Shown here: positions 48,320-59,639 of the stretch, in pieces
How positions within the stretch are numbered: the first letter of the stretch is position 1
Layout: the number at the start of each line of letters is the position of its first letter
NCBI GenBank assembly: GCA_026008535.1
Contig: BRKX01000009.1
Coordinates: 45,691,001 to 45,755,000 of the forward strand
DNA length: 64,000 nt
Direction: 5' to 3'
Origin: Perilla frutescens
Taxonomy: Eukaryota; Streptophyta; Magnoliopsida; Lamiales; Lamiaceae
Notes under the pieces: generated by a model
Databases searched by the model: none
What the model was told of the DNA's origin: nothing
What the model saw: the letters and a program-made list of their open reading frames with translations, nothing else
Translations under genes and position numbers: made by a program

Positions 48320-48323
48320 TTGA
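45402..48323 (+). pseudogene. Copia gag, protease, integrase and RT N-terminus
   Basis: The gag starts at 45402 (MANNSMNVSFGLTVFNGNGD; an in-frame ATG lies eight codons upstream). It carries a zinc knuckle CYRCQETGHYAKEC near 46138-46180. A TAG at 46326-46328 interrupts the frame just before the protease motif LLDSGCSIDISP; the same frame then stays open to 46997 (GHISEKD, CDTCVLGKQH, HADIWGP). A TGA and frame changes follow between 46998 and 47200. Integrase resumes at about 47186 (TPQQNGVTERMNRTLL) and continues through VFGCSAFMH. A frameshift near 47850 leads into the RT start (WLSAMKNEMRS, CKWLFKVKH, MDVTTAFL). The decay is much greater than in the copia element at 148-4953. Confidence 0.88.
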
Positions 48324-48895
48324 TGCACTATTTATTATGTACAAATCTGCAACTAACACAGGCCAGACAATATAGTAGTGAATCGAGTATCGTATCCACA
48401 GGGACCGAAAATATTGATCAACACTGAGTACTAAGCTAACAATTCTCTATTATCCAGGATACCAATTTATGGATTTATTAAAACTATGCATGAATTTAAA
48501 TTAAATAAGAGAAAATAAACAAACTTCAAAAGACACAAATAAATCAATTAAACAAATAATCAAACTCAATCAATTAATTAAATATTAATCCTAGGGGATG
48601 CAGTACACATGTATCCACTATGTATTAATTCAATCATAATAATTCCCAACTTTAATCCGATTATTGGTGAGGAATCAGAAATATATTTACCTATCTCCGC
48701 CAGGTCTCAAGGCAAATGTAGATTAATAAATTACCTATCACTTTCATCTCTAGGATAATTTACTAACTCCCGATTGATCAACAGATTAAATCCCCTACAG
48801 ATTTCATGGAACGTGTATCAAAGTGTTCAATTAATTCCACTAATTAATTATTTCCGTCAGGACTCAAATTAACTAGCTAGCATGTAATTAATTAT
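48324..48895. repeat. Uncharacterised AT-rich insert between copia and gypsy
   Basis: This contains CGAGTATCGTATCCACAGGG and CTATCTCCGCCAGGTCTCAA. From memory, similar phrases recur in dispersed plant repeats, but I cannot name the family. It may be an insert of its own or the outer part of the gypsy LTR. No coding potential and no clear ends are visible. Confidence 0.4.
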
Positions 48896-49501
48896 TGTAG
48901 TGGTCATTTTTCGTCAATCTGCTGGCCCAGAAGGGTTAAATGATAGCATATAATCGGTATTCCAATACATAAGCATTCAATTTAAAATTTGAATTAACGA
49001 TCAGTTCCGCCTTATCCGGTAAGGTTGACGGGTTCAGAGGAGTCGACACGTCTTTCAACCTCCTCCGCGATCCTCGCGAACCCTAGCTGCTACCTCCACC
49101 TTTAAAAGGAGGCCTCCCTCCTCATTTGAGGGGGACGCTGAAATACCCACAAGCTTCACATCACACCCTAAGAATACGGAGCTCACAATTTTCTTGGTTA
49201 ATTCCACCCCGGCGATTCAACATCCGGCCTTCTTCCTACATTCTTCCAGGATCGAACGGCATTTCCCTAGATTTCTAGTCACGTTCTGGATAAAGATTAT
49301 CGTCATTAAGCACCTTAATTATTTAATTATTCCGTATTTTGTTTCTTTCTACACTTCTTCTTTTCCTGACTTGAGCGTCGGAGGCCCAACGATCGTCAAC
49401 CCCCCGACGGTCTTTGGCTCTTACGGTGTTTTCCGATTTTGTTTCACAGATTGGCCGCTGCTCCGGACTGAATCAATTAATTGCAGATTTCCGGATCTAC
49501 A
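48896..49501 (+). repeat. 5' LTR of the gypsy element
   Basis: The right border (GGATCTACA) is fixed by the primer site three bases downstream. The left border at TGTAGTGGTC is inferred from the TG...CA rule and the change in composition. A TTTAAAAGG promoter-like box lies near 49102. The phrase CTGACTTGAGCGTCGGAGG at 49366 recurs three times after pol. Confidence 0.6.
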
Positions 49502-49504
49502 ATT

Positions 49505-49521
49505 TGGCGCCCACCGTGGGG
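49505..49521 (+). promoter_or_regulatory. Primer binding site of the gypsy element
   Basis: TGGCGCCCACCGTGGGG lies just inside the LTR. TGGCGCC-type sites are the usual tRNA primer complements in plant gypsy elements. Confidence 0.8.
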
Positions 49522-49544
49522 CCGCGATCTATTCGTGAAATGAA

Positions 49545-51476
49545 ATGACAACGCCTAATGAGAGTCGCAGAGATGGAAAAGGACCCCAGCAAGATAGCAG
49601 AATCGCTATGCCTTCGCCCAATGTTGATCTGTCGCTGGCTGATGTTCTGAGGAATATACAGCATCAAATGGCAAACAACACGGGGGAGTTAGCGCTTTTG
49701 AGATCAGAGAACGCTTCACTCCGCAGTAAACTTGAAGATCTGACCATCAATGACAACACGCATCATCTGAACTACATTAAACCCACAAATCTGTTCGGCG
49801 AGCCAAATTCGGTATATTCTGAGCGTCGTCGATCTGTTACTTTTACTGATCCATTTATTGCAGGTACTAGCGCGTCAGCACAGAAGGTAGACACCAGAAA
49901 ACAAATGGAAGAGAGCCCGCTAAGGCCACCTCCAGGGTTTGAGTATCATGCTTCTGGGCAGGAAAGGTTCCGACACCAGACCCTCGAGCAAGAAATGGTT
50001 GAACAGCAGCGCAGGTTTAACCAGGGATTCGATCATAGAATGATCGATCACCCAAGTGAATTGGAGCAACGACTGGCTGGTATCGAGGCAATGATAACGT
50101 GAATTCCCGGTGTACCTCTACCAATCCACAAGGCTGCACCAAATAGCTTTGCTGACTCACCGTTCGTGGATGAAGTTGGGTTAACAGAGATGCCGTCAAA
50201 ATTTACCCTACCATCTATGAAGTTATTTAATGGAACCTCAGATCCAGATGACCATATCGCACAGTATAAACAGAAGATGTTCATCGCAGCAATACCAAAG
50301 TACCTCAGAGAAGCCTGCATGTGCAAGGGTTTTGGGTCCAGCCTATCAAGAGCCGCACTGCAGTGGTTCACGAACCTTCCTAATGCTTCAATTGGATCAT
50401 TTGCACAACTCACAGATATTTTCATAGAACAATTTGCTAACAGCCGGAAAATTGAGAAACATTCAGATGACCTCTACGCCATTATTCAGTATCCAAATGA
50501 AACACTTAGGAATTATGTTGCACAGTTCAATAGAGAAAAGGTAGAGATACCAGGCTGCAACGCTGACACTGCCATATCAGCCTTCAGAAAGGGGCTAAAG
50601 AGGGATTCAGACCTTTACAAAGAACTCACAAAGTACCCGTGTAAGACAATGGATGATATTTTAGCAAAGGCATGGGCACAAATTAAGTGAGAGGAAGACG
50701 AAGACCAATATTATCGACTCAAGCCAAGAGGTCGAGATGAAGAAAGAGACTCTCGTAGAAATGATAGAAGAAGAACCGACCCTTACCCCCGCAATGATCG
50801 CTACAGACCTCGAGGTCGAGATGATATTTCAGATCCATATGATCGACGCTTGCCAGAATACAACCTGTGTATTACACCCTCAGAAGCCATCAATGCCCTG
50901 AAGGAACTCGGTAGTACAGTGAAGTGGCCGCCCAAGATGAGGAGTCCAGATCATGAACGTGACAGAATAAAGTACTGCGAATTCCACAAAGATCACGGCC
51001 ATAGAACAGATGATTGTATTGCATTACGTCGCGAAGTCATCGACCTACTCAAGCGAGGCCATTTGAAAGATTTGCTGACTGATAAGGGGAAGCAGACCTT
51101 CAGCAAAAATGATGAGAATCTGAGGGATCCACCAAAGCCCCCACCAATTGAGCATGTGGTTAATTGCATAACTAGAGGATCCGAGGTTAGCAGAGTGTCC
51201 CAAGCATCAGCAAAACGACACTGCAGATCTCTGAAATACACGCCCATGATACCAAAGCCCGATACCGAAATGGAACTCATAACTTTGAGTTTCACCAACA
51301 GCGAAGCTTCTGAACTCTCACACCTGCACCACGATGCACTTGTTATTTCAGTCCTTATTTCTAACTGCATGATCAAGAGGACTCTCATTGATGGTGGGAG
51401 TTCGACTAATGTCATTTTTTTATCTATTTTAAAGGAATGCAGGTCCCCGAGGCTAACATCGTCAAAAAATCAATGA
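49545..51476 (+). pseudogene. Gypsy gag and start of protease
   Basis: Translation starts at 49545 (MTTPNESRRDGK). One frame stays open through 51476 except for TGA codons at 50100-50102 and 50688-50690. The capsid region is recognisable (KFTLPSMKLFNGTSDPDDHI, LQWFTNLPNASI, YNLCITPSEAINALKEL). A CEFHKDHGHRTDDC zinc-binding block lies near 50977-51018. The protease motif LIDGGSSTNVIF is near 51385-51420, just before a frameshift at about 51430 into the next frame. Confidence 0.85.
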
Positions 51477-54400
51477 CCTTGATTGGATTCAGCGGCGAGC
51501 ACAAAGCCACCATAGGTGAAATTACACTACCTGTGTATACAGAAGGGGTTAACCTACACACCAAGTTTCAAATTATCGATGCACCCTCAGCATACAACGT
51601 CATCCTGGGGAGACCTTGGATTCACGAACTAAAAGCTGTACCCTCAACCTACCACCAAGTCATACACTTTCCAACCCCATGGGGAATTAGACAGATCCGT
51701 GGAGAGCAAATTGTATCAAGAGACTGCTACAGATCGGCTTTCAAGACTAACCACGTGTAGGTACAAGAAGTAAACCAAATTGATGAGGCATCGACGTCAA
51801 ACTCAAAATATGAATACGGAGAAAGCTCAAATTCAAAATATGAGCAAGGAGAAAGTTCAGGGTCGACCTCCCACGTCGAACCTGAAATGGAAGATCTCGA
51901 TGAAATATAGATTCATCCCGACTACCCAGACCACATCGTTCAAATTGGGTCGAGACTGACTTCTGAAATGCGAGCAGAGTTAATCGCGTTTTTGTCAGAA
52001 CACCACGATTGCTTCGCATGATCACACGCCGACATGACAGGTATCGATCCTTCTATCATAGCTCACAGGTTACAGGTCGATCCTGATCACCCACCAGTCA
52101 AACAAAAAAGAAGAAAATTTGCAGCAGAACGAAATCAAGTGATAGAGGAAGAAGTTCAGAAGCTAATCGATATCGGTTCAGTTCGAAAGGTGCAGTACCC
52201 TGATTGGTTAGCTAATGTTGTGGTAGTAAAGAAGAAGAATGGAAAGAACAAAATGTGTATTGACTTCACCGATTTAAATAAGGCATGCCCAAAGGATTCA
52301 TTTCCACTCCCTCACATCGACACGCTAGTCGATGTAACAGCAGGACATGAGATGATGAGCTTCATGGATGCTTTCTCTGGGTATAATCAGATTCTCTTAC
52401 ATCCAGATAATCAAGAAAGAACATCGTTCGTCACAAGTCGAGGCATCTACTGCTACAAAGTCATGCCGTTCGGGTTAAAAAATGCAGGAGCCACATACCA
52501 GAGGCTGGTTAATCGTATGTTCGAAAAGTTAATAGGTTCGACGATGGAGGTCTACATAGATGATATGCTTGTAAAATCACTACAAGCCAAAGATCACATT
52601 GGGCACCCGAGGCAATCATTCGAAGTGTTAAGAAAATACAACATGAAGCTTAACCCCTCCAAATGTTCTTTCGGAGTAACGTCGGGAAAATTTCTAGGGT
52701 ACCTCGTCACAAAAAGAGGAATCGAAGCTAATCCCGACCAAATCAGGGCAGTGGAAAATATAAAGGCACCCCGCAACATCAAAGAAGTACAAAAGCTCAC
52801 GGGTCATTTGGCAGCACTTAGTCGTTTCATATCAAAATATTCTGACAAGAGCCATCAATTCTTGAACATACTCCGAAAGGGAAAAGACTTCGAGTGGACA
52901 CCAGAGTGCGACCAAGCTCTCAACCAACTTAAGTCCTATCTCTCAAGTCCGCCTTTGCTCTCGAAGCCTAACTCAGGTGAGGTACTTTTCGTTTATTTAT
53001 CCGTATCTGTTAACTCTTTAAGTGCAGTGTTAGTTCGTGAAGAACAGGGAAGACAATACCCTGTCTACTATGCCAGCAAATCGCTACTTGATGCAGAGAC
53101 CAGATACACTCAACTTGAAAAATTAGCCCTCGCACTAGTCATGGCCTCGCGAAAATTGAAGCCGTATTTCCAGGCACACCCAATCACGGTGGTGACGACC
53201 TTTCCACTAAAGACTGTGTTGAGCAAGCCAGACTTATCCGGCAGATTATCAAAGTGGGCAGTAGAGCTTGGAGAGTACGACATCACCTATTTACCCCGGA
53301 CTGCAATAAAATCACAGGTTTTGGCCGATTTTATTGCAGATTTTTCATCAGAGCAGCATGAGTTTGCCGAAAAAGAACTACTCTCAATAACAGAAGGTGA
53401 TAATTCAAATCACTGGACCCTTCAAGTTGACGGCTCCAGTAATTTCAAGGGGAGTGGATTGGATATAGTATTGATCTCTCCCAAAGGCGACGTTGTTGAA
53501 AGAGCGGTTTGATGTGGATTCAAGACAACAAATAATGAAGCAGAATACGAAGCACTGATCGCCGGACTGACCTTAGCCAAAGATATGAAGATACCAAACA
53601 TCAAAGTACAAAGTGACTCACAACTTATTGTAAGTCAGTTCGGAGGAGATTTTCAAGTAAAAGATTCTAGAATGTCAGCATACCTTACCATGGTGAAAGA
53701 ACTATCAAAATCGTTCACAGAAATAGAAGTTACCCACATGGCGAGGGAGGAAAATCGACATGCAGATGCACTGGCCAACCTAGGGTCAGCAATTGATTGT
53801 CAGTCATCGAAGCACATACCCTTAACATATGCCCAATGGCCAGCAGTGTGGAAAGAAGAAGCAGAAACCAAATCGGTGGAAATAGTCGAGGTTGAAGTCA
53901 GTTGGATGACTCCGATCATCAAATACATTATCGAGAATAAACTACCTGAAGACAAGACAGAGGCTAGGAGGATCAGAGCTAAGGTAATGAAGTTCAACAT
54001 GATCAGTGGGTCTTTATACAGAAGTTCTTACTCAGGCCCCTACCTGAAGTGTGTAGGCCCAAATCAAGCAAAATATATCCTTGAAGAACTACACGAGGGA
54101 GAATGTGGAAATCACTCTGGACCACGAAGCCTAGCAAACAGGGCCCTAACAGCAGGTTTCTACTGGCCGACCATGAGAGCCGATTCAAAGAGTTACGTTA
54201 AAAAATGTGATAAATGCCAGAGATTTGCTCAGTCCAATCACACTCATCCAGAACCACTCCACCCTTCAATAACGCCCTAGCCTTTCATGAAGTGGGGCAT
54301 GGACATCGTAGGAAAACTACCCAAGGGTAGCAATCAGAAAGTTTTTCTCTTGGTCATGACAGATTACTTCACAAAGTGGATCGAAGCAGACGCATTTGCA

Positions 54401-55138
54401 CAGGTCAAGGACCGTGAGGTAAGAGGTTTTGTGTGGAAACATATTTTTTGCAGGTTTGGAGTACCAGTAGAGATCGTCACCGACAACGGGCCTCAATTTA
54501 TCAGTTTTGAGTTCCAAGACTTCTGCAAAAAATGGAGAGTCAAGTTAACCTATTCCACCCCAAGGTACCCAGCCGCTAATGGTCAAGCCGAAGCCTCCAA
54601 CAAAATAATAATGAACACCCTGAAGAAAAAGCTAGATAAACACAAGGGAAAATGGGTCGAGCATCTCCCCAGCGTGCTATGGTCTTACCGAACCACAACG
54701 CGAACAGCTACGGGAGAAACACCCTTTTCTCTAACATACGGATCTGAAGCCGTCCTACCTCCAGAGATAGGGATCAGGAATGCGAGGACCTCAAGGGTGA
54801 ACGAAAAAGAGAATAATCAGGAGCTAGAACATAACCTAGACACAATCGATGAGCAACGAGATCAAGCAGCAATGAGAATAGCTTCATACCAGCAGCAGAT
54901 AGCCCGATATTATGATAAACACGTTCGGCTCCGCAGTTTCAAGGTCGGAGATTGGGTCCTTAGAAAAGTTTTTCAAAATACTGAGGAAGTCGGGTCTGGC
55001 AAACTAGGCCCTAACTGGGAAAGTCCATACCTGATCACGAAGGTAGTAGGAAACGGGGCTTACAAACTACAAACTGTTGAAGGCAGAGAAATTGCAAATA
55101 ACTGGAACGCAGCTCACCTCAAGCAGTATCATTTCTAA
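51437..55138 (+). pseudogene. Gypsy pol: protease C-terminus, RT, RNase H, integrase
   Basis: One frame covers this whole stretch. TAG or TGA codons at 51758, 51908, 52019, 53510 and 54278 interrupt it, and I saw no frameshift after 51437. Protease ends with YNVILGRPWIH. Reverse transcriptase shows CIDFTDLNKACPKD, FMDAFSGYNQI, MPFGLKNAGATYQRL and catalytic YIDDMLVKS (about 52552-52578). RNase H has QVDGSSN, NNEAEYEAL, VQSDSQLIV and HADALANLGSA. The integrase has an H2C2 finger (HEGECGNH...CDKCQRF) and the D-D-E triad (MDIVG, TDNGPQF, GQAEASNK). There is no chromodomain. Full domain content with only nonsense damage points to decay by point mutation. Confidence 0.9.
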
Positions 55139-55193
55139 ACCCTTAGCTAAATTTTCCAAATTTTGTGTTGTTTATTTCTTTATTCGAACTGTT

Positions 55194-55870
55194 ACTGACT
55201 TGAGCGTCAGAGGGTCGATGGCTATGCCATCGACCATCTAGACATGCTGCATGCAGGTTGAAACTCAACCATGATAACCGAGGTTCAGTAGAGAAGCCCC
55301 TTTAAGGTCGATCCCGCAGTCCTTAGGGTGAACATCGATCCTGAAAGAATGAGTTTGCGTTTCTATTTCATTTTCTTTTACTACTTTCAGTAATTTTCAA
55401 ATTGATTTCCTACTTCAGCTACTGACTTGAGCGTCGGAGGGTCGATGGCTCTGCCATCAACCATCTAGTCATGTTACGTGCAGATTAAAACTCAATACCG
55501 ACAACCGAGGCTCAATAGAGAAGTCCATGAAGGCTGACCTTGCAACCCCTATGGTGAACATCGACCCTGAAGAAATGAGTTCGCATTCTCGTTTGTTTCT
55601 TTTTACTACTTTGAATTATTTTCAAACTTATTCCCTACATCAGTTACTGACTTGAGCGTCGGAGGGTCGATGGCTTAGCCATCGACCATCTAACCCTGTT
55701 GCTTATAGGTTGAAAATCAATGTTGACAACTCGAGTCAGATCTTGACATGCATTCGATGACAATGTCGACAACTCAAGTCAGATCTTGACATGCATTCAA
55801 CGACAAATTCTCAAACGATGTTCAATACCAACATCTCTAAGGCATGGTTCAACCTTAATGCAAGTTCAAC
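55194..55870 (+). repeat. Three tandem 227-bp repeats after gypsy pol
   Basis: Copies start at 55194, 55421 and 55648, each with ACTGACTTGAGCGTC followed by AGGGTCGATGGC and CATC.ACCATCTA. The spacing is exactly 227 bp twice. The third copy is incomplete and is followed by two short copies of CAGATCTTGACATGCATTC. The lead phrase also occurs in the 5' LTR at 49366. Confidence 0.88.
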
Positions 55871-56264
55871 CTCGATTCAAAATAAATTGTGATTTAGATA
55901 ACTTGGATACATATGCTAGCCTTAGATCCTAGAATTGTAATCTACCGATCAGATTAAATGTAAAACAATCAATACATATATTTTTACGTATATGTTTTTA
56001 AGATTCTCTCGTTCACATATATGTCGTGCACTTGCAAGCATAACTTCCAAACATCGAAGTTGAAGAAAAACAAAGCTCAAGTATGAAGTGTCATTCAGAA
56101 TGTCACTACCCTAAACGAGAGTTCAACATCGATAAAATAAAGTGGAGAATCACCATAAATATACTGCGACACCGAAATCGGCGGAAATAACAAGAAGTCT
56201 AAATGAACGACAAATATGCAAATAATAAAAAAAAATCAGCCATGCGCTGTATAGCTCCATCACC

Positions 56265-56597
56265 CTACGATGCATCATCGCTATAAAGGAAAGACAAATC
56301 AAGATCAGGATTCTTGTCCTTGATCATTCCTACTAAGCCTTCAGCTATCTTCATTTCCATGTCAGCACGAATTAATTGAAAAGCTTCAGAATCAGCTATT
56401 TTCTGGAGGTCAATCCCCTCACCTTTTTTAGCGGCATCAAGGGCCTTATCACGAACCGCCAATTCAGATTTATAATGGTCCTTGGCAGCATCAAACTCCT
56501 TCTGCAGTTTGGAATGAGAAATCTTCACTTTGCTCAGACGACTTTTGTATGTTTCGGATTCTTCCAATGTCGTTGCCGCCTTCTTCTCAGCCTCAGC
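56265..56597 (-). CDS. Antisense coiled-coil ORF of the gypsy element, truncated
   Basis: On the minus strand the open frame has an internal start at 56567 (MEESETYKSRLSKVKISHSK) and ends at 56265; upstream it stays open to the junction with copia at about 56597 (AEAEKKAATTLEE). The product is highly charged and predicted helical or coiled-coil (LQKEFDAAKDHYKSELAVRD, LDAAKKGEG, MEMKIAEGLV). Tat/Retand gypsy elements are known to carry an extra antisense ORF between pol and the 3' LTR, and this fits by position and orientation. Its function is not known. The 5' part is missing because the element is cut here. Confidence 0.6.
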   Translation of the reverse strand, partial: AEAEKKAATTLEESETYKSRLSKVKISHSKLQKEFDAAKDHYKSELAVRDKALDAAKKGEGIDLQKIADSEAFQLIRADMEMKIAEGLVGMIKDKNPDLDLSFLYSDDAS

Positions 56598-56603
56598 TTT
56601 CCC

Positions 56604-57772
56604 ATCAACCTGAAGGCTACATTGATAAAGAACATCCTAACCATGTATGCTTATTGAAAAAATCCTTGTATGGTTTAAAACAATCCCCAAGACAATGGAA
56701 CATCAAATTTGACAAGTGCATGCAAAGCTTGAACTTCACTAGGAGTAAATTTGATCATTGCTTATACTATATGAAATCTGGAGTGCCTATGTTCCTTCTT
56801 CTTTATGTTGATGACATGCTATTGATTAGCCCTTGTCTGAATACTGTGAAGCATATTCAATCTTGCTTGTGTGCTAATTTTGATATGAAGGATCTTGGAG
56901 ATGCAAAGAAAATCCTTGGCATGAACATAGATAGAGATAGAGCAAATCACACTCTTAAATTGCATCAAACTGCTTACACTGAACAAGTCTTGAAAAAATT
57001 TAATATGGAAAGCAGTAAAGTTGTATCTGTGCCTCTTGCTTCTCATTTTATTCTAAGTAAAGATCAATGTCCCAAATCTGACTCTGAAATACAAGAAATG
57101 CAATCTGTCCCTTATGCTAATGTTATTGGATCTGTGATGTATTTGATGATTAGCACAAGACCTGATATTGCTTATGATGTATCTTGCTTGAGTAGATTCA
57201 TGGCTAATCCTGAAATGCCACATTGGGAAGCTTTAAAATGGCTGCTAAGATATTTGAAATACACTATGTCCCATGGCTTATTATTTTCAAAATCCTCTGA
57301 TGGTGTTCAATGTGTGGGATATGTTGACTCTAACTATGCAAATGATAGGGACCAAAGAAAATCCACAACCTCATATGCTTTTACCTTATGTGATGCATGT
57401 ATTAGCTGGAAATCTCAATTGCAGAACATTGTTGCCTTGTCTTCTACTGAATCTGAATATATTGTTGCCACTAAGGCTGTAAAAGAAGCCATTTGGCTAA
57501 AGGGTGTCCTATCTGAGATTAAATACATTAATGATATACCTTGCTTGTATTCTGACAGCCAGTCTGCTATTCAGCTGTGCAAAAATCCTGTTTTTCATGA
57601 CAGGACAAAACATATTGATGTGAGGTTCCACTTTATTCGTGATGTTGTGGAAAAAGGAGAAATTCTCTTGCATAAAATCCCATCTGAGTACAATCCCTCA
57701 GACATGGGAACTAAAGTCCTACCTATGGCAAAACTAGAAGCCTGTAAAAAGGCTCTAAACATGGTGACTTGA
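56604..57772 (+). pseudogene. Copia RT C-terminal part and RNase H
   Basis: The frame begins inside the reverse transcriptase at QPEGYIDKEHPNHVCLLKKS and runs without a break to the polyprotein end at 57772. It has SLYGLKQSPRQWN, catalytic YVDDMLLIS (about 56801-56827), GSVMYLMISTRPDIAYDVS, GYVDSNYANDRDQRKSTTSY, SSTESEYI, LYSDSQSAIQLC and HDRTKHIDVRFHFIRD. It would continue MDVTTAFLN from 48319, with about eight codons missing at the break. Why this half stayed open while the 5' half decayed is unclear. Confidence 0.88.
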
Positions 57773-58130
57773 AGATCTGAAAAGGGTGGATCCCCTGACC
57801 ACCTCTGTGGGATCCTGATCTGCCCAAAAGGGCTCTTTCTCTCTCCCTCTCTCTCCTCCCTCTCCCTCTCTTCTTGGTACCTGGATATATAAGTACTCTG
57901 GACTGGGAAAGTCAAAATCTGACTGGAGTCAGTGTACTTGGGGTTGGTCTCAAGTTGTGTGAGACTGAGTATAATGCGCATAGCATTATATCTCACCCTC
58001 TCTGACCTTATCTTGTCTAAGATAAGTAATGAGTAAAAATAAGGGCAGTGATGCAATTCCCTAGTTCTTGGCAAGCAATTTCCCTAGTGACTATGACAGA
58101 CCAAATAGGGCCAAAGGTGGATATGTGAGT

Positions 58131-58876
58131 TGTTGGCCCAATTTGCTCTGGCCCAAATTCTATTATTTTTCTTTTGGCCCAACTGCAAACCCTAGCCCAC
58201 TACCCGACACCCGTATCCATTCCATATATATCTCTCTCAACCCTAATTTTCCTTATACATCTCTCTCTCTCCTCTACAAAATGCGGCGCCCTATCCTCTC
58301 TCTCTCATGCCTCACACTGAAAACCCTATCTCTAATTCTTCTTCTCCGAGACTCTCCGCTGCAACCCTCTGTTTCTCTAGCTGGAATCCTGCTTGTGAGT
58401 TCCTGGTTGGCCTATGAGTTGAGGTTGCGGGGTTGCTCTGGGTTGAAGAAGGCTGTGAGAGCATCTAAGCTTTACATCTCACCCTCCCCTCCTGGTCTAG
58501 GTCCGATTAGTCACCGGAGTTACCTTTTGCCGTCGTGCCTGGGAGAATCTGAGCCCACCTGTGCCTCTAAGCACTTTTCTTTCACAAATCTCTCTATAAT
58601 TTATATATATATCTATACTCTGTTTGTTTCAGTGTGGGTTTATTTCTTACTTTGACTCGAACTAACTTTTGTGCTTGTCCCTGCTCTTACAGATCCTCAA
58701 TTGACTTAGCAAGCCTGTAAAGAAGAAGCCCTAGATCTACTAGATCTAGCGTCTGAGGCTGCTTCCTTGAAGGCTAAATCTAAATCCTAAGTCCCAAGCT
58801 GCTTGAGCAGCGAGTGTGGTAGACCGTCGAGGCCGGAAAACAAGCGGTGAACCCTAGTCGGGCCTGATACCCAACA
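58131..58876 (+). repeat. Copia 3' LTR
   Basis: This block of 746 bp has mirrored ends (TGTTGGCC...ACCCAACA). It contains a TATATATAT promoter-like box near 58224 and a CT-rich leader (58233-58275). The borders come from the end motifs; no 5-bp target duplication could be confirmed because the partner LTR is missing. Confidence 0.65.
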
Positions 58877-59059
58877 GATTCAAAGTCGAACCCTAAAAAA
58901 TAGACCCATAAAATAAAGTAATAAAAATAATCAGGCAAAGGTTTCCGTGCACTGGGTGAACTGATAGCTTAGGTTAGACGAGTTAATTTTGCAGTCAACC
59001 TGTCCCATTAGAAAAAAATTGTCAGAAAATTATCACTCATAACACTAAAATGTATCACT
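58877..59059. other. Short intergenic stretch
   Basis: Nothing recognisable. Confidence 0.4.
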
Positions 59060-59453
59060 CATAGTCATAAAAGTATCATCCTTACTACGTCGAGAGAGTG
59101 CACTGTGAGAGTCGTCATATCCAAAAAAATTAAATTAATTCGCTGTACTTTTCAGATTCACTAATTTCATATTTGGTATCTATTTATTTCGGAAAAATTA
59201 ATTGTCGAACGCAATGCACTTGTCCACGTGTTCGAATGAGTGCACTGCGCGATTCATTGGATAAAAAAATTAATTAATTTTAATTTTATGGTTCACTAAT
59301 TCCATTTTAGGGTATATATTTATTTCGAAAAAATTAATTGTTGAACACAGTGTACTAGCCCACGCGTTAGCGTCGGGCGAGTGCATCACACGAGATCAAA
59401 CAAATTAAATTAATTCATTTTAATTTCAAGATTTACTAATTTCATTTAATAGT
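59060..59453. repeat. Tandem repeat of about 130 bp, three copies
   Basis: Three diverged units share GAGTGCA.TG, AAATTAAATTAATTC, TTCACTAATTTCAT and TATTTATTTCGGAAAAATTA, followed by the phrase GTCGAACGCA or its variants. A single relative (CCCACATGCTAGCGTCGGGA) is at about 6187-6206. The third unit is interrupted by the Mutator-like element at 59454. Confidence 0.65.
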
Positions 59454-59639
59454 ATTTATTTTTTGGAAAAAATAAAGTGTAAATGGGGCAAACTATTCAA
59501 ACTTGAAATAACAACTATTTTTTTAGCCCACATCCATAAAGCATTCTTTTTTATTCAAACTTTTCTTCATTGTCTCAAATACCCTTACTAAAATGGGGCC
59601 CAGTCAACAGATTTCTTTTGACTCCTTTTTGAAATTTCT

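Larger units (their letters stand above)
48896..56600 (+). mobile_element. Decayed Ty3/gypsy element, Tat/Retand-like, lacking its 3' LTR
   Basis: A 5' LTR, primer site TGGCGCCCACCGTGGGG, gag, protease, RT, RNase H, H2C2 zinc finger and integrase follow in gypsy order. After pol come three tandem 227-bp repeats and an open frame on the opposite strand (56265-56597), a layout known from the Tat/Retand lineage. The sequence then switches to copia RT at about 56600 with no 3' LTR. The reading frame of pol is intact apart from nonsense codons. Confidence 0.85.
56601..58876 (+). mobile_element. Copia element, 3' part with LTR
   Basis: Copia reverse transcriptase and RNase H sequence is followed by a purine tract (CCAAAGGTGGA, about 58111-58121) and an LTR starting TGTTGGCCCAATTT at 58131 and ending GATACCCAACA at 58876. 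That LTR is not visibly similar to the putative 5' LTR at 44309-44845 except for the last 11-12 bases. The two copia parts may therefore come from different but related elements. Confidence 0.75.

Noticed and set aside
57595..58074. 159-codon open frame on the minus strand
   Set aside because: It is antisense to the copia RNase H and the CT-rich tract and has no domain.
58068..58655. 195-codon open frame after the copia RNase H
   Set aside because: It spans the copia polypurine tract and LTR and is proline/serine/leucine-rich by composition. It is best read as non-coding LTR sequence.
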